In this document: in pieces, positions 10,352-18,786 of the stretch | Numbering within the stretch: position 1 is the first letter of the stretch | Layout: the number at the start of each line of letters is the position of its first letter | Source: Pseudomonas sp. J452 | GTDB taxonomy: Bacteria; Pseudomonadota; Gammaproteobacteria; Pseudomonadales; Pseudomonadaceae | Length of the DNA: 64,000 nucleotides | NCBI RefSeq assembly: GCF_024666525.1 | Contig: NZ_CP088294.1 | Coordinates: 434,001 to 498,000 of the forward strand | Direction of reading: 5' to 3' | Made by a program: the position numbers and the translations under genes | Notes under the pieces: generated by a model | The model's input: only the letters and a program-made list of their open reading frames with translations | The model's database searches: none | Told to the model about the DNA's origin: nothing

Positions 10352-10440
10352 TGTAGGAGCCAGCTTGCTGGCGAGCGCAGACCATCCGCCCTAACCGACG
10401 CATCCGCAGCCCGATGATCGCCAGCAAGCTGGCTCCTACA
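10352..10440. repeat. palindromic intergenic repeat, family B
   Basis: Arms TGTAGGAGCCAGCTTGCTGG and its reverse complement, ending in GGCTCCTACA, are separated by about 45 bases. The same element is at 20939-21003 and 23925-23990. It follows dxs and precedes the cobalamin riboswitch. This type of sequence is very common between Pseudomonas genes. Confidence 0.88.
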
Positions 10441-10567
10441 GGCGAGTTGGCGATTTACTTGAGCGGCGCTCATGTCGCCGCGAATCGAGCCCGCTTGTTT
10501 TTCATACAGCCACGCACTAAGGTGCGCGGCGTTTTTCATTTCCGCCACGGTGCGCCGCTGCTCTCAG

Positions 10568-10735
10568 CACGGCGTTAAACGGGAAGCCGGTGCGCTCCAT
10601 CGAGGAGCCATCCCGGCGCTGCCCCCGCAACGGTAATCGACGGCAGGTTGCCACCTGCACGCTGACCATAAAAGCCACTGGAGTCATCCGGGAAGGCGGA
10701 TCAGCGCGAGTCGAGAGCCCGGAGACCGGCCTTGG
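10568..10735 (+). ncRNA. cobalamin riboswitch
   Basis: The conserved core is readable in order: AACGGGAAGCCGGTG, then GCTGCCCCCGCAACGGTAA, then AGCCACTGG, CCGGGAAGGCGG and the 3' box GAGACCGGCC. This matches the B12 (adenosylcobalamin) aptamer. It is about 100 bases upstream of the BtuB-type receptor gene, with the expression platform in between. High cobalamin should lower receptor expression. Ends are approximate to within about 15 bases. Confidence 0.93.
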
Positions 10736-10837
10736 CGGATCGACTGGTGTTGCGGAGGGCATCACCGTCAAGCGCTGGCTACGGCCAGAGCTTGTCCTGC
10801 CCTTCTCAAAAGTCTGCCGACCTTTGAGGATTTATCG

Positions 10838-12715
10838 ATGAAGTTGTCCCGCCTTTCCATTGCCGTGGCCCTGCTGCCTTGCACCCCGGTCTACGCCGCA
10901 TCCAGCCAGGATGATGCGCTGAAGCTGTCGGAAACCCTGATCAGCGCCAACCGCGACGTGCAGCAACGCAGCGCCAGCAGCGCCGCCAGCACGGTGTTCA
11001 CCCGCGCCGATATCGAGCGCCTGCAACCATCCTCGGTGACCGAGCTGCTCCAACGCGTGCCCGGCGTCCAGGTCACCGACAACGGCAGCGGCAGCCTGGC
11101 CAGCCTGTATATCCGCGGCACCAAGTCGGCGCAGAGCCTGGTTCTGGTAGACGGCATGCGCATAGGCTCGGCCAGCTCCGGCGACAGCAATCTGCAGCAC
11201 CTCAATATCGAGCAGATCGAGCGCATCGAAGTGCTGCGCGGGCCGCGTTCGGCCATGTACGGTGCCGATGCCATCGGCGGCGTGGTGCAGATCTTCACCC
11301 GCCGCAGCAGCGGTGAAGGGTTCAAGCCATTCGTGCGCGTGGGCTATGGCAGCCGGGGTACCTGGCAGCGCAGCGCCGGCATTTCCGGTGGCGATGAGGC
11401 CACGCGCTTCAGCCTGGCCGGCAGCCTCGACGAGACCAACGGCATCGACCGTACCGGCACCTCCTACGAAGCCGATCAGGATCACGACGCCTACCGCAAC
11501 AAGGCCTTCAGCCTGAGCCTCAGCCACAGTTTCAGCGACAACCTGGAAGCGGGCGTCAGCGTCCTCGACCAGCGCGGCCGCACCGAGTTCGACAACCCCT
11601 TCGGCCGCTTCGACATGACCACCTTCGAATCGGTGGAACAGGACCCGTACAGCGACTTCACCGTCAGCAGCGTCTCCAGCTACTTTGACGCCCAGCTCAA
11701 CGACAGCTGGAACAGCCGCCTGGAAGTCGGCCACAGCGAGAACCGCGAAGAGAGCCTGGATAAACTCAGCGACGAGCGCGGCGTGTTCAACACCTACCGC
11801 GACTCGGTCAACTGGCTGAACACCCTGAGCCTGAGCGACAGCCACAGCCTGATGCTCGGTGCCGACTGGTACCAAGACCAGCTCAACAGCAACACCGCCT
11901 TCGCCGAGCAACAGCGCTGGAACCAGGCCGCCTTCATCCAGCACCGCTACGACGGCGAGCACTTTTCCACCGAACTGGGCCTGCGCCACGACAAGAACGA
12001 GCAGTTCGGCAGCGAAAACACCTGGAGCGGCGCCCTGACCCTGCCGCTCGACGAGCGCAACGACCTGATCGCCTCCTACAGCGAAGGCTTCCGCGCACCG
12101 ACCTTCAACGACCTGTACTACCCGGACTACAGCAACCCGAACCTCCAGCCGGAACACTCCAAGAGTGTCGAGCTGCAGTGGCGCAGCCAACTGGCCGCCA
12201 CCACCCGCCTGGAGGCCTCGGTCTACCGCACCGACATCGAAGATGCGATCGCCAACGACCAGGACTTCATCCCGCAGAACATCGCCAAGGCGCGCATCCA
12301 TGGTTTCGAGGCCGCGCTGCAGCAGGAACTGTTCGGCTGGCAGGGCCAGCTGGGCGTGGCCTTCGTCGATCCGCGCGACCGCGACAGCGGCCACACCCTC
12401 AACCGCCGCGCGCGGCGCACCCTGAGCCTGGATCTGGATCGCAGCTTCGGCGATGTCGCCATCGGCGCCAGCTGGCAGGCCGTGAGCAGCAGCTACGACG
12501 ACCCGGACAACCAGTACCAGCTGGCCGGTTATGGCCTGCTGGCCCTGCGCAGCAGCTGGCAGGCCACCCCCGAGCTGAAGCTGGAAGCCAAGCTGGATAA
12601 CCTGCTGGACAAGGATTACAGCCGCTCGCTGTACGAGCATGAGGGTGAGCGCTACAGCTACAGCCAGGAAGGCCGCAGCGCCCTGATCGGCTTCGTCTGG
12701 ACGCCGGAGCTGTAA
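10838..12715 (+). CDS. btuB: TonB-dependent vitamin B12 receptor
   Basis: Outer-membrane receptor for cobalamins or a related corrinoid. It has a signal peptide (about residues 1-20, ending VYAAS), a candidate TonB box near LKLSETLISA, a plug domain (GVQVTDNGSGSLASLYIRG, VEVLRGPRSAMYGADAIGGV-type segment) and a 22-strand barrel ending in an aromatic-rich C-terminus. The 625 residues match the BtuB subfamily. A good ribosome site (TGAGGA) precedes the ATG. The assignment to B12 rests on the upstream cobalamin riboswitch and the convergent BtuF-like gene. Confidence 0.93.
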   Translation: MKLSRLSIAVALLPCTPVYAASSQDDALKLSETLISANRDVQQRSASSAASTVFTRADIERLQPSSVTELLQRVPGVQVTDNGSGSLASLYIRGTKSAQSLVLVDGMRIGSASSGDSNLQHLNIEQIERIEVLRGPRSAMYGADAIGGVVQIFTRRSSGEGFKPFVRVGYGSRGTWQRSAGISGGDEATRFSLAGSLDETNGIDRTGTSYEADQDHDAYRNKAFSLSLSHSFSDNLEAGVSVLDQRGRTEFDNPFGRFDMTTFESVEQDPYSDFTVSSVSSYFDAQLNDSWNSRLEVGHSENREESLDKLSDERGVFNTYRDSVNWLNTLSLSDSHSLMLGADWYQDQLNSNTAFAEQQRWNQAAFIQHRYDGEHFSTELGLRHDKNEQFGSENTWSGALTLPLDERNDLIASYSEGFRAPTFNDLYYPDYSNPNLQPEHSKSVELQWRSQLAATTRLEASVYRTDIEDAIANDQDFIPQNIAKARIHGFEAALQQELFGWQGQLGVAFVDPRDRDSGHTLNRRARRTLSLDLDRSFGDVAIGASWQAVSSSYDDPDNQYQLAGYGLLALRSSWQATPELKLEAKLDNLLDKDYSRSLYEHEGERYSYSQEGRSALIGFVWTPEL

Positions 12716-12799
12716 CGCAGCAGAGCCATATAGGGACGTCGCGCCGAGCAACGCTCGTCGGGCTTCGCCGCTACGCGCCAATCCAGCCTGGGCTAGAAC

Positions 12800-12851
12800 G
12801 TAGGGCGGGTGCAACCCGCGTTGCCGATGACGCGGGCTACACCCGCTCTAC
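12800..12851. repeat. palindromic intergenic repeat, family C
   Basis: Arms GTAGGGCGGGTGCAACCCGC and a partner ending GGGCTACACCCGCTCTAC. It lies where the convergent btuB and btuF-type genes meet, and its last four bases overlap the btuF stop codon. Relatives are at 42770-42830 and 44179-44230. Confidence 0.8.
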
Positions 12852-13645
12852 CGTGCCTGGGCCAGCAACTCGCAAAGCTTCTCGGTGGCCGCCAGCATCT
12901 GAAAGCTGGGCCGTTCCAAGCCTTTGTCCGGCACCGCCCAGAGCTGCTGGCGACGGGTTGCCCTGAGTTGCGGCCAGGCCTGCCAGCTCTGCAGCTCGGC
13001 CACGCTGCCGGCGAGAATCACCGCCGGATCGCGTTGCAGCACCGCCTCGACGCTGACCTGCGGCGCCGCCAGTTGCAGCTCGGCGAAGACATTCTCGGCG
13101 CCGCACAGGCGCAGGGCATCGCTGATGATCTGGCCACCGCCGACGGTGTACAGCGGCTGGTGCCAGACCTGGTAGAACACCGGCAACGGCGGCTCGCGGC
13201 GATAGGTCTGGCGCAGGCGCTGCAGGCCGGCGCGGAAACGCTCGGCCAGCTCACGACCCTGGCGCTCGCGGCCGATGCGTGCACCGACTGCGGCGAACTG
13301 CTCGGCCAGCTCCTGCAAGTCATGCGGTTCGCCGATATGCAGGGGGATGCCGGTGCGGCGCAGTTGTTCGCGCTGGCTGGGCGTCACGCTGTCCGGCCAG
13401 AGCAGGATCAGATCGGGCTTGAGGCTGAGCAGGGTTTCCAGCTCCACTTGCTGGTAGCGCCCCAGTGAAGGCAGGCCAACCAGGGCCGGCGGGCGCTCGC
13501 CGGCATCCAGCACCCCGACCAGCAAGTCGGCCGCATCCAGTTCGAGCATGATCTCGGTCATCGACGGCGCCAGGCTGACCACCCGCTCCACCGCCGCCAG
13601 CGGCAAGGCACAGGCGAGCAGGCAGGCGCCGAGCAGCAGTCGCAT
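12848..13645 (-). CDS. btuF: periplasmic cobalamin-binding protein (BtuF-like)
   Basis: Predicted periplasmic binding protein of 265 residues with a signal peptide ([19 protein letters not shown]) and the class III two-lobed fold: RVVSLAPSMTEIMLELDAADLLVG at the start of the first lobe, LLSLKPDLILLWPDS, and GGGQIISDALRLCGAENVFAEL in the second. BtuF delivers B12 to an inner-membrane BtuCD transporter, which is not encoded here. Convergence with the riboswitch-controlled btuB supports cobalamin as ligand, although the fold alone would also fit haem or siderophore binding. Its ATG overlaps the upstream stop by one base. In P. aeruginosa the equivalent gene also follows dxs (PA4045, from memory). 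Confidence 0.82.
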   Translation of the reverse strand: MRLLLGACLLACALPLAAVERVVSLAPSMTEIMLELDAADLLVGVLDAGERPPALVGLPSLGRYQQVELETLLSLKPDLILLWPDSVTPSQREQLRRTGIPLHIGEPHDLQELAEQFAAVGARIGRERQGRELAERFRAGLQRLRQTYRREPPLPVFYQVWHQPLYTVGGGQIISDALRLCGAENVFAELQLAAPQVSVEAVLQRDPAVILAGSVAELQSWQAWPQLRATRRQQLWAVPDKGLERPSFQMLAATEKLCELLAQAR

Positions 13646-14064
13646 CAGGCCAGCTGGCGAGGAATGCGGTACAGGCAGAGCAGCACCACGCTGCTCAGGG
13701 CGAGGAGGAACAGCGCTACCGCATGCAGGCCGGTGAACTGCGCCGCAGCGGCGATCCAGGCGGGAAGACCGGCAGCGAGAAAGGCCAGGCGCCGGCGCCG
13801 TGCCAGCTCGACCCAGGCCGCCGGCTCATCGGCGCTATCCAGCGCCTGCTGGGTGGCGATCAGCGCGCGCTTGTAGGCGGAGAACAGCGGCAAGGTGATG
13901 AACAGGGAAATCATCGCGGCAATGAACAGCGGCATTTCCAGCAGCGCCAGCACCGGCGGCTGGCCACCGAAGAAGAAGCCGAGGAGCAGCAGCGGCGCCA
14001 GAGTCAGGGCGAGCTGGCGCCACCATTCGCTGGCCAGCCGGCGGCGCACTTCGGCGCGCGTCAC
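13645..14064 (-). CDS. small integral membrane protein, unknown function
   Basis: 139 residues with two hydrophobic hairpins: about 16-55 ([38 protein letters not shown]) and about 95-133. A charged loop ([10 protein letters not shown]) lies between them. I recognise no family with a known activity. It overlaps ribA by four bases at its start and touches the btuF-type gene at its end, so it is part of a ribA-membrane protein-btuF transcription unit. It matches in place a P. aeruginosa hypothetical gene (PA4046, from memory). Confidence 0.75.
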   Translation of the reverse strand: MTRAEVRRRLASEWWRQLALTLAPLLLLGFFFGGQPPVLALLEMPLFIAAMISLFITLPLFSAYKRALIATQQALDSADEPAAWVELARRRRLAFLAAGLPAWIAAAAQFTGLHAVALFLLALSSVVLLCLYRIPRQLA

Positions 14065-14672
14065 TCGGCCTCTTCCTGGTGCTGCAAGCCGAGCATATGG
14101 CCGAGCTTGCCGGCCTTGGTCGTCAGGTACTTGCGGTTGTGCACGTTGAGGCCGATTTCCAGCGGATGGCGCTCGGCCACGCGTACGCCGAAGCCTTCCA
14201 GGGCTTTGACCTTGCGCGGGTTATTGGTCATCAGCTTGATCGCGCTGATGCCCAGATGATCGAGCATCGGTTGGCAGATCGAATAGTCGCGCTGGTCGGC
14301 GGCGAAGCCCAGCCGCTCGTTGGCCTCGACCGTATCGGCGCCCGCATCCTGCAGCTCGTAGGCGCGGATCTTGTTCAGCAGGCCAATGCCACGGCCCTCC
14401 TGGCGCAGGTACAGGAGCACGCCGCGACCCTCTTTGGCGATGGCGCGCAAGGCCGCTTCGAGCTGGGCGCCGCAGTCGCAGCGCTGGCTGAACAGAGCAT
14501 CGCCGGTCAGGCACTCGGAGTGCAGGCGACCCAGCACGGGAGCGCCATCGTTCACCTGGCCAAGGGTCAGGGCGACGTGCTCCTTGCCGGTCTCCTCATC
14601 GAGGAAACCGTGCATGGTGAAAGTCGCGAAAGGCGTGGGCAGCTGGGAGGCGGCGACGAAGACAACGGACAC
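14061..14672 (-). CDS. ribA: GTP cyclohydrolase II
   Basis: Opens the imidazole ring of GTP, the first step of riboflavin synthesis. The zinc ligands Cys54, Cys65 and Cys67 sit in [18 protein letters not shown], and the catalytic block [22 protein letters not shown] follows. I place the start at GTG 14672 ([11 protein letters not shown]), seven bases after AGGAG, giving 203 residues as in related RibA proteins; the frame is open further upstream but without homology. This stand-alone enzyme matters because the GCHII-like half of RibBA at 18787 lacks the zinc cysteines. Confidence 0.95.
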   Translation of the reverse strand: MSVVFVAASQLPTPFATFTMHGFLDEETGKEHVALTLGQVNDGAPVLGRLHSECLTGDALFSQRCDCGAQLEAALRAIAKEGRGVLLYLRQEGRGIGLLNKIRAYELQDAGADTVEANERLGFAADQRDYSICQPMLDHLGISAIKLMTNNPRKVKALEGFGVRVAERHPLEIGLNVHNRKYLTTKAGKLGHMLGLQHQEEAE

Positions 14673-14810
14673 CGGGTGCTCCTGTTGAGTGTTCGGCAGA
14701 AAGGCCGGCATTGTACCAGCAGCACCCGCCGGGCTGGCAGCGTGAATTGTGCGGGATAAGGATCGAGCCATTCGATCGATCGCGCCCGCAAGCCGGCAGG
14801 CAAGCACTGT

Positions 14811-14869
14811 AGAAGCGAGCTCTGCTCGCGAAGCTGCTCCGCTGCCGGATTGCCAAGCAGAACTCGCTA
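14811..14869. repeat. degenerate palindromic repeat, family F
   Basis: GTAGAAGCGAGCTCTGCTCGC at the left faces GCAGAACTCGCTAC at the right. It resembles the GCGAGC-type Pseudomonas intergenic repeat with mutated arms. It ends exactly at the stop codon of the protease gene and occupies much of the 197-base gap to ribA. Confidence 0.55.
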
Positions 14870-15520
14870 CTAAATCTTCGATTCCAGCAGCAGCACGCCA
14901 TTCTCTTCGCGCCAGCGCACGCGACTGAGGAAGCTCATGCCGAGCAGCACTTCGGTCGGCGCATCGCCTTCCAGCACCACGCCCTCGACACCCAGCACTT
15001 CGATGCTGCCGACCTTGACCCGGTCGAGCTTGATCCGCCAGCCGCGCACATTGCCGCCCGCCGTGCTGGCCACCATCGGCCGCCCGACCACGCGATAGTC
15101 GATGCCCAGGCGGCGGGCCTGCCCCTCGTTCATCGCCACCGAAGTGGCGCCGGTATCGACGAGGAACTGCACCGGATAGCTGTTGAGCGAGCCCGCCACC
15201 CAGAAGTGATTGCCAATCCCCCGGGTGATGCTGAGCTGCTCAGTCTGCGGACCGGCACTACCGGCCTGATTGTACTCGCGCGTCAGGTTGAAGTTGCGCT
15301 GCACGCCATCCACCAGCAACACCGCGCCCTTGCTGTCGGCACTCAGCACTTTCACCCCACTGGGGCCGGTCTGGCCGGCCTTGACCAGTTTGCGCTGGCC
15401 ATCGACGACCAGTACGGCGGCATTGGGAAACAGACCAACCACCTGCACCTGGGTCTCGGCATGCAACACGGCGCTCACCACCAGCAACAAACTGGCAATC
15501 AGCAACTCAAGGCGACGCAT
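14870..15520 (-). CDS. periplasmic retropepsin-like aspartic protease (TIGR02281-type)
   Basis: 216 residues from ATG 15520 ([21 protein letters not shown], a signal peptide). An N-terminal module of about 80 residues ([26 protein letters not shown]) precedes the protease domain with [21 protein letters not shown] and [11 protein letters not shown], the active-site Asp-Thr-Gly and the C-terminal hydrophobic-Gly motif. The frame extends further upstream, but the signal peptide decides the start. It overlaps the end of the upstream solute-binding gene by 14 bases. It is related to the partial protein at the left window edge. Confidence 0.85.
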   Translation of the reverse strand: MRRLELLIASLLLVVSAVLHAETQVQVVGLFPNAAVLVVDGQRKLVKAGQTGPSGVKVLSADSKGAVLLVDGVQRNFNLTREYNQAGSAGPQTEQLSITRGIGNHFWVAGSLNSYPVQFLVDTGATSVAMNEGQARRLGIDYRVVGRPMVASTAGGNVRGWRIKLDRVKVGSIEVLGVEGVVLEGDAPTEVLLGMSFLSRVRWREENGVLLLESKI

Positions 15521-16265
15521 CGGTTTTCTCCATGTCCTTGTCGAAGGGGTACGGCTGCTGCCAGCGCTGGAACAGCGGACGCAGAGCATCGCTCTGCACC
15601 AGCTCGGCCATGCGCCGGTCGTAGATCTGCGCCAGCGCTTTACCGCGCGCAGTATCGGCAAAGCCGGGATACAGCGGCAAGCTTGTCAGCTCGGTTATGC
15701 GGAAGCGTTCCGGCTGCGTCGCCGTGCGCATGACATCTTCGACTTCGGTCAGGGCATCGATGTAGAAATCGGCATGGCCACGGTCGAGCATGCGCAGGAT
15801 ACCGCTGCGCCGCTCGACCTCCTGGAACTTGCCGAGCCCCGGCAGATAATCCTGATAGTCGTAGCCGCGCATCCAGACCAGACGGTAGCTGCCGAGCGTC
15901 TGCAGGGCCGGCAGCGGCTGGCTGGCCAGGCCCAGGGCGCTAATGAGGTCGGTGTCGTAATGCCACTGCGGATAGAGGATGTGTTCCGTCACTTCATCGT
16001 GGTAGGAACCGAGCCAGGCATCCGCCTCGCCGCGCTGCACCAGGCCGATGGAGCGGGAATAGGGCACGATCTGCAAGCTCACTTTGACCCCGGCCGGCTC
16101 GAATACCTGGCGCAGGATGTCCCAGGCCAGGCCACTGCCATCCGGATTGGTGTGCTCGGCCCAATGCTCGCTGACCAGCCGGATCTCGACCGGTACGCCC
16201 TCTTCGGCCTGCGCGATCGACAGGCCCAGCGACAACAGCAGCAAGCCCAGCCAGCAAACGCGCAT
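15507..16265 (-). CDS. periplasmic solute-binding protein (family 3 type)
   Basis: 252 residues with a signal peptide (MRVCWLGLLLLSLGLSIAQA). The fold is that of amino-acid-type binding proteins: SGLAWDILRQVFEPAGVKVSLQIVPYSRSIGLVQRGEADAWLGSY in lobe one and a late LAQIYDRRMAELVQSDALRPLFQRW. No permease or ATPase is nearby, so it may serve as a sensor-like or orphan binding protein rather than a transporter part. The ligand cannot be read from the sequence. It lies nine bases after pgpA and its end overlaps the protease start. Confidence 0.78.
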   Translation of the reverse strand: MRVCWLGLLLLSLGLSIAQAEEGVPVEIRLVSEHWAEHTNPDGSGLAWDILRQVFEPAGVKVSLQIVPYSRSIGLVQRGEADAWLGSYHDEVTEHILYPQWHYDTDLISALGLASQPLPALQTLGSYRLVWMRGYDYQDYLPGLGKFQEVERRSGILRMLDRGHADFYIDALTEVEDVMRTATQPERFRITELTSLPLYPGFADTARGKALAQIYDRRMAELVQSDALRPLFQRWQQPYPFDKDMEKTDASP

Positions 16266-16274
16266 GAACCCTCC

Positions 16275-16766
16275 TTACAGCCAGGCGACGCCCCAGACGA
16301 TCAGCTGCATGCTCAACCAGGCGAATACGCCGGCCAGCACGTCATCCAGCATGATGCCCACTCCGCCATGCACGTGACGATCAATCCAGCTGATCGGCCA
16401 CGGCTTGAGGATGTCGAAGAAGCGGAATACCAGGAAGCCTAGCAGGATCCAGTGCCAACCTTCAGGCACCAGCCACAGGGTGATCCACATGCCGACCATC
16501 TCGTCCCAGACAATGCCCTCGTGGTCATGCACCTTCATGTCCGTAGCGACCCGACCGCACAGCCAGAAGCCGAACAGCATGGTGATGCCCAGCAGCAGCC
16601 AGTAGCCCCAGTCCGGCAGCATCTGCCACAGCGGAATGAACGGAATGGCCACCAGCGAGCCCCAGGTGCCCGGCGCCTTGGGCATCAGCCCGGAGCCGAA
16701 ACCGAAGGCCAGAAAATGCCAGGGATTGCGCCACACCTGCGGCGCCACACGAACCGAATCAGTCAC
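16275..16766 (-). CDS. pgpA: phosphatidylglycerophosphatase A
   Basis: Inner-membrane phosphatase that turns phosphatidylglycerophosphate into phosphatidylglycerol. The 163 residues show the PgpA landmarks GFGSGLMPKAPGTWGSLVAIP near the N-terminus, HDHEGIVWDEMVGMWITLW in the middle (acidic catalytic residues) and FRFFDILKPWPI, with about three or four membrane helices. It overlaps thiL by eight bases; the nusB-thiL-pgpA order is conserved in gammaproteobacteria. Confidence 0.95.
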   Translation of the reverse strand: MTDSVRVAPQVWRNPWHFLAFGFGSGLMPKAPGTWGSLVAIPFIPLWQMLPDWGYWLLLGITMLFGFWLCGRVATDMKVHDHEGIVWDEMVGMWITLWLVPEGWHWILLGFLVFRFFDILKPWPISWIDRHVHGGVGIMLDDVLAGVFAWLSMQLIVWGVAWL

Positions 16767-17724
16767 CCGAACTCCCGAAATGTTGATAGCCCGCCCGTGG
16801 CGGTTGGATCAGCGCACCACTGTCATCCAGCAGCGCAACCCCGGTGCCGACCACTGCCTGGCCGATTACCACGGTCGCCGGCCAGGCCGCCTGCACGGCA
16901 GCCAGATGCTCGGGCGGCAGGGTAAACGCCAATACATAGTCGTCGCCACCGGCCAGCGCACAATCGCGCGCCGCCGTCCCGGCGATAGCTTGCAGGGCAG
17001 TCGACAGCGGCACGCGAGCCAGTTCGATATGCAAGGCCAGGCCGGAGGCGGCGGCGATATGCCCGCAGTCCGCCAGCAGGCCGTCGGAGATATCCAGCGC
17101 CGCCGTGGCCTTGCCGCGCAGCAGCAGGCCGAGCGCCAGTTGCGGCTGCGGCGCCCAGTAGCGCAGCAGCAGGTAGTCGACCTGTTCCCCCTGCTCTTGG
17201 CGCTGAGCCAGCACCAGCGGCAAGGCGCCGGCGGCATCGCCCAGCTCGCCGCCGACGCAGAGCAGGTCGCCGGGGCGGGCACCGCTGCGAGTCAGCGCCT
17301 GGCCGGCCGGCAGCCGGCCGAACACCGTGACGGTGAGGCTCAGCGGGCCACGGGTGGTATCGCCGCCGACCAGGGCCAGGCGACAGCCTTGCGCCATCTG
17401 CGACAGGCCACGGGCAAACCCCTGCAGCCAGGCTTCGTCCGCCTGCGGCAAGGTGATGGCCAGGGTGAAGCCCAGAGGAGTGGCGCCCATGGCCGCCAGG
17501 TCACTGGCCGCCACTGCCAGCGCGCGCTGGCCGAGCAGGAAGGGGTCGGGGGATGCGGGAAAATGCACGCTGGCAACCAGGGTGTCGGTAGACACCGCCA
17601 GTTGTTCGCCGGCTGGCAGTTGCAGCAGGGCACAGTCGTCGCCGATGCCCAGGGCGACTCCTTCGGCCGCCTGCGCACAAGGCGCGGCGGCGAAGAAGCG
17701 GCGGATTAGCTCGAACTCACCCAC
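16759..17724 (-). CDS. thiL: thiamine-monophosphate kinase
   Basis: Phosphorylates thiamine monophosphate to the active cofactor thiamine diphosphate. The 321-residue chain begins MGEFELIRRFF and has IGDDCALL (ATP/Mg site), VSTDTLVASVHF, SDLAAMGATPLGFTLA, VGGDTTRGPLSLTVT, ALDISDGLLADCGHIA and ALAGGDDYVLAF, all characteristic of the PurM-like ThiL fold. It follows nusB by 15 bases and overlaps pgpA by eight. Confidence 0.96.
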   Translation of the reverse strand: MGEFELIRRFFAAAPCAQAAEGVALGIGDDCALLQLPAGEQLAVSTDTLVASVHFPASPDPFLLGQRALAVAASDLAAMGATPLGFTLAITLPQADEAWLQGFARGLSQMAQGCRLALVGGDTTRGPLSLTVTVFGRLPAGQALTRSGARPGDLLCVGGELGDAAGALPLVLAQRQEQGEQVDYLLLRYWAPQPQLALGLLLRGKATAALDISDGLLADCGHIAAASGLALHIELARVPLSTALQAIAGTAARDCALAGGDDYVLAFTLPPEHLAAVQAAWPATVVIGQAVVGTGVALLDDSGALIQPPRAGYQHFGSSGD

Positions 17725-17739
17725 CCGGTTGCAGCCCGA

Positions 17740-18225
17740 TCAGCGCTTGTGAGCGCTGACCTCGGCGGCACGCAGGGTAGGCGCGAGCTTGTCCAGCACG
17801 CCGTTGACGAACTTGTGTCCGTCGGTGGCACCGAACACTTTGGCCAGCTCGATACCTTCGTTGATCACCACGCGATAGGGCACGTCGACGCGGCTGCGCA
17901 GCTCCCAGGTGGACAGGCGCAGGATGGCCAGTTCGACCGGGTCCAGTTCTTCCAGCGGACGATCCAGGCAAGGCGCGATGGCCTCGTCGATCTCGGTCTT
18001 CTGGGTGGCCACACCGACGAGGATCTCGTGGAAGTAGCCGCCGTCGACGCCGCTGAAATCGTTGTCGACGCGGAACTGCGCTTCGATCTCGTTCAGCGAC
18101 TGACCGGCCATGTGCCACTGATACAGGGCCTGCATGCCTAGGCTGCGGGCCACGCGGCGGGTTGCGATCTTGCCCTTGGCCTTGGGCTGCGGAGCGTCCT
18201 GGCTGTCGTCGTGGTTAAGGCTCAC
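17740..18225 (-). CDS. nusB: transcription antitermination factor NusB
   Basis: NusB binds boxA RNA with NusE (S10) and is needed for rRNA antitermination. Visible blocks: [58 protein letters not shown] and [12 protein letters not shown], together the whole family fold. I start it at GTG 18225, whose GTGA overlaps the ribH stop, behind GGAGG; this gives 161 residues with a basic tail at the N-terminus. Coupling of ribH and nusB by overlap is common in proteobacteria. Confidence 0.95.
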   Translation of the reverse strand: MSLNHDDSQDAPQPKAKGKIATRRVARSLGMQALYQWHMAGQSLNEIEAQFRVDNDFSGVDGGYFHEILVGVATQKTEIDEAIAPCLDRPLEELDPVELAILRLSTWELRSRVDVPYRVVINEGIELAKVFGATDGHKFVNGVLDKLAPTLRAAEVSAHKR

Positions 18226-18698
18226 TTGGCCTCCAACTGCGCCAGCAGGCTGACCATTTCCAGAGCGGACAGAGCAGCTTCGGCGCCCTTGTTGCCGGCC
18301 TTGGTGCCGGAACGCTCGATGGCTTGTTCGATGGAGTCGACGGTCAGCACGCCGAAGGACACCGGCACGCCGTATTCCATGGACACCTGAGCCAGACCCT
18401 TGGTGCATTCACCGGCGACGTATTCGAAGTGCGGGGTGCCGCCACGGATGACAGCGCCGAGGGCGATGATGGCGGCGTACTCGCCACGCTGGGCGACTTT
18501 CTGGGTAACCAGGGGAATTTCGAAGGCACCCGGCGCGCGGATGATGGTGATGTCGCTTTCGCTCACACCGTGGCGCACCAGCGCATCAACTGCGCCACTG
18601 ACCAGGCTTTCGACGACGAAGCTGTTGAAGCGGCCCACTACCAGGGCGTACTTGCCCTTGGGGGCGATGAAGGTACCTTCGATGGTCTTCAGGGTCAT
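18222..18698 (-). CDS. ribH: 6,7-dimethyl-8-ribityllumazine synthase
   Basis: Joins 5-amino-6-ribitylaminouracil with the four-carbon phosphate made by RibB to form lumazine, the riboflavin synthase substrate. 158 residues with [55 protein letters not shown] (catalytic His in PHFEYV) and [18 protein letters not shown]. It forms icosahedral or decameric shells in other bacteria. It is the third gene after the FMN riboswitch and overlaps nusB by four bases. Confidence 0.97.
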   Translation of the reverse strand: MTLKTIEGTFIAPKGKYALVVGRFNSFVVESLVSGAVDALVRHGVSESDITIIRAPGAFEIPLVTQKVAQRGEYAAIIALGAVIRGGTPHFEYVAGECTKGLAQVSMEYGVPVSFGVLTVDSIEQAIERSGTKAGNKGAEAALSALEMVSLLAQLEAK

Positions 18699-18786
18699 GG
18701 CGAGTCTCGTATGGCGTTAAAGAGCCAGTGCGCTAGTGGCAGCGCACTGTAAACATAGGATATGAACAGCCGATCGACAGACCGGC

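Noticed and set aside
10340..10450. A CRISPR-like pattern from recurring TGTAGGAGCC units
   Set aside because: Units are inverted pairs scattered in different gaps, not evenly spaced direct repeats with unique spacers, and no cas gene is present.
10832..12814. A minus-strand frame of about 660 codons opposite btuB
   Set aside because: Ala/Val/Gly-rich shadow of a TonB receptor gene; no ribosome site or family motif.
13645..14064. A BtuC-like permease partner for the B12-binding protein
   Set aside because: The protein has only two hydrophobic hairpins in 139 residues, far short of the ten helices of BtuC, and lacks its motifs.
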